61,388 nt of DNA, taken from NCBI GenBank assembly GCA_947170495.1, contig CAMVUB010000005.1:1-61388 (forward strand), in the 5' to 3' direction. The position numbers and the translations under genes were made by a program. How positions within the stretch are numbered: the stretch's first letter is position 1; each line of letters begins with the position of its first letter. This document shows positions 46,488 through 54,164 of this stretch, piece after piece. Source of the stretch: an uncultured Prevotellaceae bacterium. GTDB taxonomy: Bacteria; Bacteroidota; Bacteroidia; Bacteroidales; Bacteroidaceae. The notes under the pieces are model-generated. The model was not told where the DNA came from and did no database searches. It saw nothing but the letters and a program-made list of their open reading frames with translations.

Positions 46488-46633
46488 AACTGTTTATGAA
46501 ATAAACCATAATAGATAGACATACAGACAGAAGCGTCCGCTTAGATTCTTGTTTCTGAAATTTCGGCAAAAATAAAGGAACAATCCAAGAGTAAAAGCAC
46601 GGATGCTCACGCCGATGGCGTGGGCTTTTACTC
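46488..46633 (+). repeat. conserved tail element, copy 2, with full hairpin
   Basis: The same first 60 bp as copy 1 at 44798. At its end GAGTAAAAGC (46589-46598) pairs with GCTTTTACTC (46624-46633), extended by CACG/CGTG, and an inner stem GCTCACGCC-GATGGCGTGGGC is possible. This complete imperfect hairpin is cut in half in copy 1. Confidence 0.8.
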
Positions 46634-46665
46634 GTTAAGGATTGTTAGGTGTTTGCCGATACCTC

Positions 46666-46706
46666 AGAAACGTAGACGAAGTAACAAGTCCACGTTTTCT
46701 TTTTAT
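46666..46706 (+). terminator. putative terminator before the BspA-like gene
   Basis: AGAAACGTAGAC pairs imperfectly with GTCCACGTTTTCT across GAAGTAACAA, followed by TTTTTAT. Confidence 0.55.
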
Positions 46707-46747
46707 ATGGTTTACTGAACATCGGAATAAGCTAAATCACTGAAAAT

Positions 46748-49700
46748 ATGAAACAAAATACTCTTACCTTACTGCTAACCATCTTACTTTTTTTGGTGAC
46801 CATCACTTTATCTGCTCACGACTTAGAAGTGGCAAATGACGATGGCGTAACCATCTATTATACATATAATGGTGATCAAACGGAACTGACAGTTAGTTTT
46901 CGAGGCGAATATTACTTTGAGTATACTGACGAATATTCTGGAAATATTACCATCCCGTCCTCTGTTTCTTATCAAGGCAAAGTCTATCCTGTAACGAGCA
47001 TAGGCAACAACTCATTCCAAAAATGTAAGAATTTAACGGCAATTACGATTCCGAATAGCGTGACCAAGATAAACAATTATGCTTTTAAAGGTTGCAGCGG
47101 ATTGAAAGGCCTTATCATACCGGATGGAGTCACGAGCATCGGCTATGAAGCCTTCAAAGATTGTAGCAATCTTGCACACATCGTCTTCCCTAATAGTTTG
47201 ATAAATATTGGTGATAATGTTTGTTCTGGATGCCCAAATCTTTCATCCATTTCTTGCTACGCAAATCAAGTTCCTAATGCTTCTAACAATTGTTTCTCAG
47301 ATGAGATTGTATCAAAGGCTATCCTATATGTTCCTTCCAATTCAATAAACACCTATAAAACGACATCGCCATGGAGTCGATTTAATACAATATCCCCAAT
47401 AGAAATCAAAAGCTATAATATTGGAGGAATATATTATTATGAGACCTCTCCTACTACACTTTCTGTTACCTTTAACCCTATATTATACACTGGAAAAATT
47501 ATCATACCTGAAGAAGTTGATCTTAATAATCAGAAATATTCTGTTACAAGTATAGGGCAAGGTGCGTTTCAAAATTGTGACGAAATGACTTCTATAAAAA
47601 TACCCAGCAGTATTGTTAGTATTGGCAGTAATGCATTCTCTAATTGCAAAGGTTTGACATCAATCACAATTCCAGAAGGAGTGACAAGCATAGCGAATAG
47701 TTCCTTTTCAGGTTGTAATAGCTTATCGTCCGTGACAATTCTTTGTCCAACAGTAGGCTCTTGGTTCGCGGGATGTTCATCTATAAAGAAAATAACGTTA
47801 GGAGAAAAAGTTGCTCGTATCAATAACTCTGCCTTCTCTGGTTGCACGGGTTTAGTTTCTATCTTGATTCCCAATAGTGTCACAGGACTTGGCGATTCTG
47901 CATTTTCAGGCTGCAGTAGCCTGACTTCGATCAACATTCCAGATGGTGTTACAAGTATTGGCCAATCGGTGTTTGAGGGTTGTAGGAGCCTGACCGCTAT
48001 TAATATACCCAATAGCGTCACAAATATAAGCGATTCCGCTTTTTCTGGTTGCAGCAGCCTAACGATAATCAGTATTCCAGAGAGCATTACTAGTATAAGC
48101 AGGTCGGTGTTTGCTGGATGTAAAGGGTTGGTCTCTATCGATATCCCCAATAGTGTCACCAGCATTGGCGATGAAGCCTTCAGTAATTGCACGGGCTTGA
48201 CATCAATTGCAATTCCAGAAAGAGTAACAAACATAGGGAATAGCGCATTTTCAGGCTGCAGTAGCCTGACTTCGATCAACATTCCAGATGGCGTTACAAG
48301 TATTGGCCAATCGGTGTTTGAGGATTGTAAGGGGTTGACTGCTATCAATATTCCCAACAAAATCACTAGCATCGGGAATAATGCTTTCTCTAATTGCACA
48401 GGTTTGACATCAATCACAATTCCAGAAAGAGTGACAAGTATTGCGAACAGTTCCTTTTCAGGTTGCAATAGCTTATCGTCCGTAACAATTCTTTGTCCAA
48501 CTGTCGGCTCTTGGTTCGCTGGATGTTCATCTATAAAGGAAATAACGTTAGGAGATAAAGTTACTCGTATCAATACCTCTGCCTTCTCTGGTTGTAGCGG
48601 TCTGACCTCCATCAGTATTCCTAATAATGTTACCATAATTGATAGCTCTGCTTTCTCTGGATGCACGGGTTTAGTTTCTATCTTGATTCCCAATAGTGTC
48701 ACAGGGATTGGTGATTCTGTGTTTTCAGGCTGCAGTAGCCTAACTACTATCAATATTCCAGATGGCGTTACAAGTATTGGCCAATCGGTGTTTGAGGATT
48801 GTAGGGGACTGACCGCTATCAATATTCACAACAAAATCACTAGTATCGGGAATAATGCTTTCTCAAATTGCATAGGCTTGACATCACTTACCATCCCAGC
48901 GAATGTCGTGAACATAGGTAGCAGTGCTTTCTCCGGATGCACAAACTTGTCAATCATCCATTGTTATGCTAAACAAGTACCCCAAGCAACAAACAACAGC
49001 TTTCCAGAAGAGATTTTATCAACGGCGATACTTTATGTTCCATCTTTATCCATTGACATCTATAAAACAACATTGCCATGGAGCAACTTTAAGAGTATTT
49101 ATCCTGAGGCCTTTTGTATTGATGGTATCTACTATTATGAAACATCTTCTACTACGATTTCAGTTGCCTCTAATCCCAATATGTATTCGGGCAAGATAGA
49201 TGTTCCTAGAGAAGTTACATACAATGGACATAATTATATTGTTACAAGCATCTCACGAAAGTCTTTTCAGGACTGTATTGAATTATCTTCAGTCGTAATT
49301 CCCAATAGTGTCACCAGCATTGGCGATGAAGCCTTCGGTAATTGCACGGGCTTGACATCAATTACAATTCCAGAAGGGGTGACAAGCATTTCGAACAGTT
49401 CCTTTTCAGGTTGCAATAGCTTATCATCTGTAACAATCCTTTGTCCAACGGTAGGCTCTTGGTTCTCTGGATGTATATCTATAAAGGATATAACGTTAGG
49501 AGAAAAAGTTACTCGTATCAATAACTCTGCCTTCTATGGTTGCAGCGGTCTGACTTCCATCAATATTCCTAACAGTGTTACCCAAATTGGAAGTTCTGCT
49601 TTCTCCGGATGCGCGAGCTTAACTTCTATTTGGATTCCCAATAGTGTTACATGGCTTGGTGATTTTACATTTTCTGGTTGCAAAAGTCTGACCTCAATAA

Positions 49701-52309
49701 ACATTCCAGAGAGAATTACGAGTCTTGGTCGATCGGTATTTGAAGATTGTGGGAACCTGACCTCTGTCAGTATTCCCAACAGTGTCACCAGTATCGGAAA
49801 TAATGCTTTCTCTAATTGCACAGGTTTGACATCTCTCACCATCCCGACACGAGTTGTTAACGTCGGTAGTAATGCGTTTTTAGGTTGCAACAGCTTGTCA
49901 TCTGTAACTGTTGATTGTCCAACAGTAGGCTCTTGGTTCTCAGGTTTGACATCTATTAAAACAATAATTTTAGGCGAAGGTGTTAATAGTATAAATAGCT
50001 CTGCCTTCTATGGTTGCAGTGGCTTAACCTCCATCAATATTCCCAACAGCGTTTCCTCTATCGGTTATGAGGCGTTCTCTGGTTGCAACAGTCTATCGTC
50101 TGTGACTATTCATTGTCCAACAGTCGGCTCTTGGTTCTCAGGTTTGACATCTATTAAAACGGTATTTTTAGGCGAAAGTGTTAACAGTATAAATAGCTAT
50201 GCCTTTTATGGTTGCAGCGGATTGACCTCTATCACTATTCCCAACAGCGTGACTTCAGTTGGTTATCAGGCATTCTCGGGTTGCAACAGTTTGTCGTCTG
50301 TGACTGTTAATTGTCCAACAGTCGGCTCTTGGTTCTCAGGTTTGACATCTATTAAGACGGTAATTTTAGGCGAAGGCGTTAATAGTATAAACAATTCTGC
50401 CTTTTATGGTTGCAGCGGATTGACCTCAATAACGATTCCCAATAGTGTGACATCAATTGGTTCTCAGGCGTTTTCGGGTTGCAAAAGCCTTCAGAAAGTC
50501 ATTATTCACGATATAGCAGCATGGTGCAAATTATCGTTTCCGCTTGACATCTATAATGAATCAAATCCTTTAGATATAAGTCACCATCTCTACTCTGACA
50601 ACGAGACCGAAATTATAACATTAGTTATTCCTGAGGGCGTTGCGAGCATTGGGGATGCTGTATTCAAAGGTTGTAATGCTCTCAGATCTGTTAACATACC
50701 TAACAGCGTGACAAGTATCGGAAACTCTGCGTTCTCCGGCTGTAGCGGTATGGAATCCATCAACATACCCAATAGCGTGACAAGTATCGGAAACTCTACT
50801 TTCTCTAGTTGTAGCGGACTGACATCCATCAACATACCCAATAGCGTGGTAAGCATTGGCAACTCGGCATTCTCTGGTTGTAGCGGTATGGAATCCATCA
50901 ACATACCCAATAGCGTGACAAGTATCGGAAACTCTACTTTCTATAGTTGTAGTGGACTGACATCCATCAACATACCCAATAGCGTAGTAAGCATTGGCAA
51001 CTCGGCATTCTCTGGTTGTAGCGGACTGAAATCCATCCTCATTCCAGAGAATGTCACTAGCATTGGCAATTATGCTTTCTCAGGATGCAGCGATTTAACA
51101 TCTATCATTCTTCCTTCTAGTTTGACAAGCATCAATACAGGTGCTTTTTGGGGGTGCAGTAGTCTAACTTCCATTAACATACCAGAAGGAGTAAATAAAA
51201 TAGAAAATAATGCGTTCAATTATTGCACGAACCTGACTTCTATTAACATTCCTTCTAGCATCAACCATATTGGCACTAATGTGTTTAAGGGCGCGAATAT
51301 AGCAATGTTACGAATAGATTGTAAGAATGTTATGAATTGGTTTGACAACTGTAAAGAAACATTAAGGGTCCTTACTTTGGGTAACAATGTAAGAACTGTT
51401 TCTGCTTCTGCTTTTGAAGGGTGTACATCAGCAACACAAATCAATATGGGTAAAAATGTTGAGGATATTGGTAGCATGGCTTTTGCCAATTGGAAGAAAC
51501 TGGAAGATGTCTATTGCTACGCTGTTCGCTACCCGACTGCAGACAACGATATTTTCGAGGATTCCTATATCGATTATGCAACCCTGCATGTTCCTGCCGA
51601 GTCCTTACAGAACTACAAAAACCGAATGCCATGGAGTGGATTTAAGGAGATTGTACCCATTGAGGATATTTCAGAACGTGAAGTTCTGTTGTCTGCGGCA
51701 GGTTATGCCACGTTCTATGACTCGCAGGCGGCATATATGTTGCCAGCGAACCTAACAGCATGTGTGGTTAGCGCAGCTAATGATGGTAAACTGACATATA
51801 CAGAAATCAAGGACGCTCAAGGGATGGGCTATGTGCCTAAAGGTGTAGCCGTTATAATTGAAAACAAGAACGAGCAAGGCGGAACTTTCATGCTCACGCG
51901 AAGCGAAGGTTCTGTATCGACCTACACAGGTGAGAACCTGCTCTGTGGTTGTGATGAGGCCACAATGACAACAGCTGATGGCAACTGCTACTTCTACAAG
52001 TTAGCTTATGGGGCTGCTGGTACTGACTTGGCAAATGTATTCGGTTGGTATTGGGGGGCGGCAAACGGTGGCTCCTTCATGATAAAGGGTCATAAGGCCT
52101 GGCTTGCAATCCCCAAAGAACAAGCCCATAAGATTCGAGCCTTCAACATCGAGGGCGAAGCCACAGCTATTGCCGACCTTGAAGAGGAAACATCCGGGGC
52201 AGAGACCGACAATGCCATCTATTACGACCTACAAGGTCGCCGCATCACACATCCCAATCGTCGCGGTATCTACATTCGTAATGGCAAGAAGGTTGCATTT
52301 GCCAAATAA
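46748..52309 (+). CDS. BspA-like leucine-rich repeat surface protein
   Basis: 1853 residues. Signal peptide (TLLLTILLFLVTITLSAHD), then about 60 LRR_5 repeats of 23 residues, consensus LTSINIPNSVTSIGNSAFSGCSS. Two non-LRR islands (YYYETSPTTLSVTFNP near 235 and YYYETSSTTISVASNP near 800, each after a CYAxQVPxAxNN...ILYVPS block) mark old duplications. A 69-residue super-repeat built on CPTVGSWFSGLTSIKTVILG is present in tandem near 1055-1240. The C-terminal part has no LRRs and ends YYDLQGRRITHPNRRGIYIR, a Prevotella type IX-like tail. BspA proteins bind host matrix or other bacteria. Near-identical 138-bp tandem copies (about 50690-51010) suggest recent slippage. Confidence 0.92.
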   Translation: MKQNTLTLLLTILLFLVTITLSAHDLEVANDDGVTIYYTYNGDQTELTVSFRGEYYFEYTDEYSGNITIPSSVSYQGKVYPVTSIGNNSFQKCKNLTAITIPNSVTKINNYAFKGCSGLKGLIIPDGVTSIGYEAFKDCSNLAHIVFPNSLINIGDNVCSGCPNLSSISCYANQVPNASNNCFSDEIVSKAILYVPSNSINTYKTTSPWSRFNTISPIEIKSYNIGGIYYYETSPTTLSVTFNPILYTGKIIIPEEVDLNNQKYSVTSIGQGAFQNCDEMTSIKIPSSIVSIGSNAFSNCKGLTSITIPEGVTSIANSSFSGCNSLSSVTILCPTVGSWFAGCSSIKKITLGEKVARINNSAFSGCTGLVSILIPNSVTGLGDSAFSGCSSLTSINIPDGVTSIGQSVFEGCRSLTAINIPNSVTNISDSAFSGCSSLTIISIPESITSISRSVFAGCKGLVSIDIPNSVTSIGDEAFSNCTGLTSIAIPERVTNIGNSAFSGCSSLTSINIPDGVTSIGQSVFEDCKGLTAINIPNKITSIGNNAFSNCTGLTSITIPERVTSIANSSFSGCNSLSSVTILCPTVGSWFAGCSSIKEITLGDKVTRINTSAFSGCSGLTSISIPNNVTIIDSSAFSGCTGLVSILIPNSVTGIGDSVFSGCSSLTTINIPDGVTSIGQSVFEDCRGLTAINIHNKITSIGNNAFSNCIGLTSLTIPANVVNIGSSAFSGCTNLSIIHCYAKQVPQATNNSFPEEILSTAILYVPSLSIDIYKTTLPWSNFKSIYPEAFCIDGIYYYETSSTTISVASNPNMYSGKIDVPREVTYNGHNYIVTSISRKSFQDCIELSSVVIPNSVTSIGDEAFGNCTGLTSITIPEGVTSISNSSFSGCNSLSSVTILCPTVGSWFSGCISIKDITLGEKVTRINNSAFYGCSGLTSINIPNSVTQIGSSAFSGCASLTSIWIPNSVTWLGDFTFSGCKSLTSINIPERITSLGRSVFEDCGNLTSVSIPNSVTSIGNNAFSNCTGLTSLTIPTRVVNVGSNAFLGCNSLSSVTVDCPTVGSWFSGLTSIKTIILGEGVNSINSSAFYGCSGLTSINIPNSVSSIGYEAFSGCNSLSSVTIHCPTVGSWFSGLTSIKTVFLGESVNSINSYAFYGCSGLTSITIPNSVTSVGYQAFSGCNSLSSVTVNCPTVGSWFSGLTSIKTVILGEGVNSINNSAFYGCSGLTSITIPNSVTSIGSQAFSGCKSLQKVIIHDIAAWCKLSFPLDIYNESNPLDISHHLYSDNETEIITLVIPEGVASIGDAVFKGCNALRSVNIPNSVTSIGNSAFSGCSGMESINIPNSVTSIGNSTFSSCSGLTSINIPNSVVSIGNSAFSGCSGMESINIPNSVTSIGNSTFYSCSGLTSINIPNSVVSIGNSAFSGCSGLKSILIPENVTSIGNYAFSGCSDLTSIILPSSLTSINTGAFWGCSSLTSINIPEGVNKIENNAFNYCTNLTSINIPSSINHIGTNVFKGANIAMLRIDCKNVMNWFDNCKETLRVLTLGNNVRTVSASAFEGCTSATQINMGKNVEDIGSMAFANWKKLEDVYCYAVRYPTADNDIFEDSYIDYATLHVPAESLQNYKNRMPWSGFKEIVPIEDISEREVLLSAAGYATFYDSQAAYMLPANLTACVVSAANDGKLTYTEIKDAQGMGYVPKGVAVIIENKNEQGGTFMLTRSEGSVSTYTGENLLCGCDEATMTTADGNCYFYKLAYGAAGTDLANVFGWYWGAANGGSFMIKGHKAWLAIPKEQAHKIRAFNIEGEATAIADLEEETSGAETDNAIYYDLQGRRITHPNRRGIYIRNGKKVAFAK
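50690..51010 (+). repeat. near-identical 138-bp tandem units in the BspA-like gene
   Basis: Two successive units each coding GCSGMESINIPNSVTSIGNS then TFxSCSGLTSINIPNSVVSI, GNSAFS differ at only a few bases (FSSC against FYSC). Confidence 0.75.
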
Positions 52310-52386
52310 TTCATGAGAAGTTCATGAAAGCATTCATGGTCATTTGTGTAAGAAGAAATAAGAACAACTCATTCAACGATAGCAAT

Positions 52387-52650
52387 ATGAAATCCAATTA
52401 TCTAAATATTATCATCGCCTTTATGGTAGCCGCTTTCACTTTGACCGCGTGTGATAAATCAGACGACAATCAACCAAGTCAACAACAAGAGCAACCCTCT
52501 CCATCACCCGTCAATCCGAGCGGTGGCGGTGACGATAACCCTGGTGGTGGCGATGACGCCCCCGACGACAAGCCCAAAACAGGCATTGATGATGTCCACA
52601 ACGAGCAGACCGACCAGCCTGCCTACGTCAAGGCTTCAATCGACATCTGA
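52387..52650 (+). CDS. small lipoprotein with Gly/Asp/Pro-rich tail
   Basis: 87 residues from ATG 52387 (the frame is open from 52324, but only the later ATG gives a proper signal: IIIAFMVAAFTLTAC, lipobox LTAC). The mature part is low complexity: DKSDDNQPSQQQEQPSPSPV, then GGGDDNPGGGDDAPDD. No domain. It lies 77 bp after the BspA-like gene and may be a short surface-exposed or spacer lipoprotein. Intergenic element F starts immediately after its stop. Confidence 0.6.
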   Translation: MKSNYLNIIIAFMVAAFTLTACDKSDDNQPSQQQEQPSPSPVNPSGGGDDNPGGGDDAPDDKPKTGIDDVHNEQTDQPAYVKASIDI

Positions 52651-52696
52651 GAAATCAAATATTTCTTAACAAACATAGTCCGCACATCGCACGAAT
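52651..52696 (+). repeat. intergenic element F (TTAAATATTTCTTAACA family)
   Basis: GAAATCAAATATTTCTTAAC, AAACATAGTCCGCACATCGC, ACG. Directly between the lipoprotein stop and the first 83-bp flanking repeat. Confidence 0.72.
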
Positions 52697-52700
52697 TTTC

Positions 52701-52783
52701 ATCCAGCAGGCTGCATCACCAGATGCAGCCTGCTGTTGTTTCAGAAAAAGTTTTGCGAGAAACCTTATGAGGGTTACGCAAGC
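52701..52783 (+). repeat. 83-bp hairpin repeat, left flank of cassette
   Basis: ATC + CAGCAGGCTGCATC-ACCA-GATGCAGCCTGCTG (14-bp perfect stem), then TTGTTTCAGAAAAAGTTTTG, CGAGAAACCTTATGAGGGTT, ACGCAAGC. The right-flank copy at 53584-53666 has the same length, with about 8 differences; the stem is the same while the 4-nt loop differs (ACCA, CCTC). Confidence 0.85.
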
Positions 52784-52835
52784 TGGCATTGCATCGCATA
52801 AATATAACCTTTTCGCGATTTTCTGTGCTATTTCT

Positions 52836-52866
52836 TTTGCCCGAATCGGATTAATCACTACTTTTG
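52836..52866 (+). promoter_or_regulatory. shared promoter module, copy 3 (core only)
   Basis: TTTG (52836-52839), 19 bp, TACTTTTG (52859-52866). The spacer CCCGAATCGGATTAATCAC differs in only three or four places from the spacers of copies 1 and 2. Drives the two-gene cassette. Confidence 0.78.
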
Positions 52867-52889
52867 CAAACGAAAACAAAAAATATATT

Positions 52890-53066
52890 ATGGAGAAGAA
52901 GACAATGGTTTTTGACCACCCGATAGGTTCTTTCAGGGATTCTGTAAGAGCTTACCGCCAGTACAAGAAAGAATGGCGTGCCAAGATGGAAATTAAACTG
53001 GCTAAAATGGAAGAGGAAATAAGGCTTGCCAAAGCCGACCCTTTCTATAAAGTAGAAGCTGTATGA
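52890..53066 (+). CDS. small coiled-coil-like protein, first gene of cassette
   Basis: 58 residues from ATG 52890, 23 bp after the -7 box; the frame open from 52767 would begin upstream of the promoter. Sequence: a short N-terminal MVFDHPIGSFRDSVRAYRQY and a charged helix KKEWRAKMEIKLAKMEEEIR. Highly charged, no signal peptide. Its stop overlaps the next ATG by 4 bp, so the two proteins are made together. No family recognised; could be a partner or regulator of the next protein. Confidence 0.7.
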   Translation: MEKKTMVFDHPIGSFRDSVRAYRQYKKEWRAKMEIKLAKMEEEIRLAKADPFYKVEAV

Positions 53067-53554
53067 ACCCACTGGACACCCAACGGCTCTTTCTTGATTG
53101 TCCCTATCCTGTCAAACAGGACGGGGATGAATACACATTCAAAACTGACCACGACATTGTGTACTCAGTTGATTTCAAGGAGGAACAGACATTCTCTCCT
53201 ATCCCTGCCTATTGGTTCGATCTAACCAACCTTAGTCACAAGGCATCTCCCAACGACCCGAAGGTTCGTGAGACCGTGATACGCATCATCGTTGAGTTCT
53301 TCCGTGCCAATCCGGACATCATGCTCTATATGTGTGACAACGCCAACGATCAGCAGGCGCAACGAAACCGTCTTTTTTTACGTTGGTTCACAAGTGCAGA
53401 GCCGAGCAAACTCTTCTTCATAAAAACAGCAGTGGTTGTCGATGAAGGTATGGAAAATTTCATCGCTATCATTGTGCCACGTCAGCATCCGTATCTTGAA
53501 GCCATTGTTGATCGTTTTGACGCGGAAGTGCAGATGTTCAACGATAACAAATAG
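53063..53554 (+). CDS. DUF6169-like protein, second gene of cassette
   Basis: 163 residues, cytoplasmic. Blocks YTFKTDHDIVYSVDFKEEQT, YWFDLTNLSHKASPNDPKVR, ETVIRIIVEFFRANPDIMLY, MCDNANDQQAQRNRLFLRWF and a C-terminal FIAIIVPRQHPYLEAIVDRF. This matches my memory of a Bacteroidales family of about 150 residues annotated as DUF6169, of unknown role, often in accessory regions. The gene pair is enclosed by direct 83-bp hairpin repeats. A defence or toxin-antitoxin function would fit the context but is unproven. Confidence 0.7.
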   Translation: MNPLDTQRLFLDCPYPVKQDGDEYTFKTDHDIVYSVDFKEEQTFSPIPAYWFDLTNLSHKASPNDPKVRETVIRIIVEFFRANPDIMLYMCDNANDQQAQRNRLFLRWFTSAEPSKLFFIKTAVVVDEGMENFIAIIVPRQHPYLEAIVDRFDAEVQMFNDNK

Positions 53555-53583
53555 GTAGAGCATCATCATCTTAGGTATATAGA

Positions 53584-53666
53584 ATCCAGCAGGCTGCATC
53601 CCTCGATGCAGCCTGCTGTTGTTTCAGAAAAGGTTTTGCAAAAAACTCTATGAGGGTTACGCAAGC
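53584..53666 (+). repeat. 83-bp hairpin repeat, right flank of cassette
   Basis: ATC + CAGCAGGCTGCATC-CCTC-GATGCAGCCTGCTG, then the same tail ending ATGAGGGTTACGCAAGC as the left copy. Distance between copies is 883 bp. Confidence 0.85.
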
Positions 53667-53996
53667 ACGTAGATGCGGTGACTGCCGCGACCTCGGGCGG
53701 CGATGCCCGAGTGCTACATTTTTTACCGAAATGGCTTAAAACCTCACACCTCGCGCAAAATGGATGCAATTGATTGGTGGCCAGTAGATTGCGGCGCGCG
53801 TCACCCTGCGCAACCTCGCGCAACCTCACGCAAGGTCGCGCATATTGGCAGCATGTAGCGTGTAGGGTTGCGCGAGGTTGCGTAGGGGTATGCGCGGGAT
53901 AATGGGCTGGTTTTCACGGGTGTTATAAGGATTTTGCGCGAGGTGTAGGGTTTTACGATGATTCGGTAAATTTTTGTGCGATAAGACCCTGTTTTT
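53667..53996. repeat. gene-free region with nested inverted repeats
   Basis: No credible gene. Contents: a hairpin CTCGGGC/GCCCGAG (53692-53711); an outer inverted repeat of 24 bp with 2 mismatches (53738-53761 and 53931-53954, core ACCTCGCGCAAAAT); inside it a perfect 17-bp inverted repeat CGCAACCTCGCGCAACC (53809-53825 and 53866-53882); and 10-bp direct words GCGCAACCTC. The strand could fold as a long stem of about 215 nt. Confidence 0.75.
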
Positions 53997-54145
53997 GTTA
54001 CGACGCGTCGTAACGGCCATCACGACGCGTCGTATCGCCCCGAAGGACGCGTCCTTCTTATTTTTCTCACGCGTGAGAAAAATTGGAAGACCGCGGTCTT
54101 ACGGCTTGAAGACCGTGGTCTTCAGGCGTGTTCCATGCGTGGAAC
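53997..54145. repeat. ladder of seven inverted repeats with exact 22-bp period
   Basis: Centres at 54005.5, 54027.5, 54049.5, 54071.5, 54093.5, 54115.5 and 54137.5. Units: GTTACGACGCGTCGTAAC; ACGACGCGTCGT; GAAGGACGCGTCCTTC; a 22-bp perfect palindrome at 54061-54082 (core TCACGCGTGA); AAGACCGCGGTCTT; GAAGACCGTGGTCTTC; GTTCCATGCGTGGAAC. Arms of 4 to 9 bp are fully complementary and differ between units; the central four bases are CGCG five times, then CGTG and TGCG, which are not self-complementary. Ends 20 bp before the stop of the PorT-like gene. Confidence 0.9.
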
Positions 54146-54164
54146 TCGGTGGAAGGGCGTGGGG

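Noticed and set aside
47569..48822. 417-codon open frame antisense to the BspA-like gene
   Set aside because: It arises from the 69-bp periodic LRR code read backwards; shorter forms recur at 49267, 49534 and 50590 on the same strand. No signal, domain or promoter.
46748..52309. CRISPR-like or intergenic tandem repeats
   Set aside because: The periodicity is coding (23-residue LRRs) in one long frame with signal peptide and C-terminal domain.
53997..54145. CRISPR array
   Set aside because: There is no constant repeat with variable spacers of about 30 bp; each unit is its own palindrome, period 22, and no cas genes are in the window.
44220..54160. insertion sequence or integrated phage explaining the island
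   Set aside because: No transposase, integrase, terminal inverted repeats with target duplications, or phage structural genes could be read in any frame.
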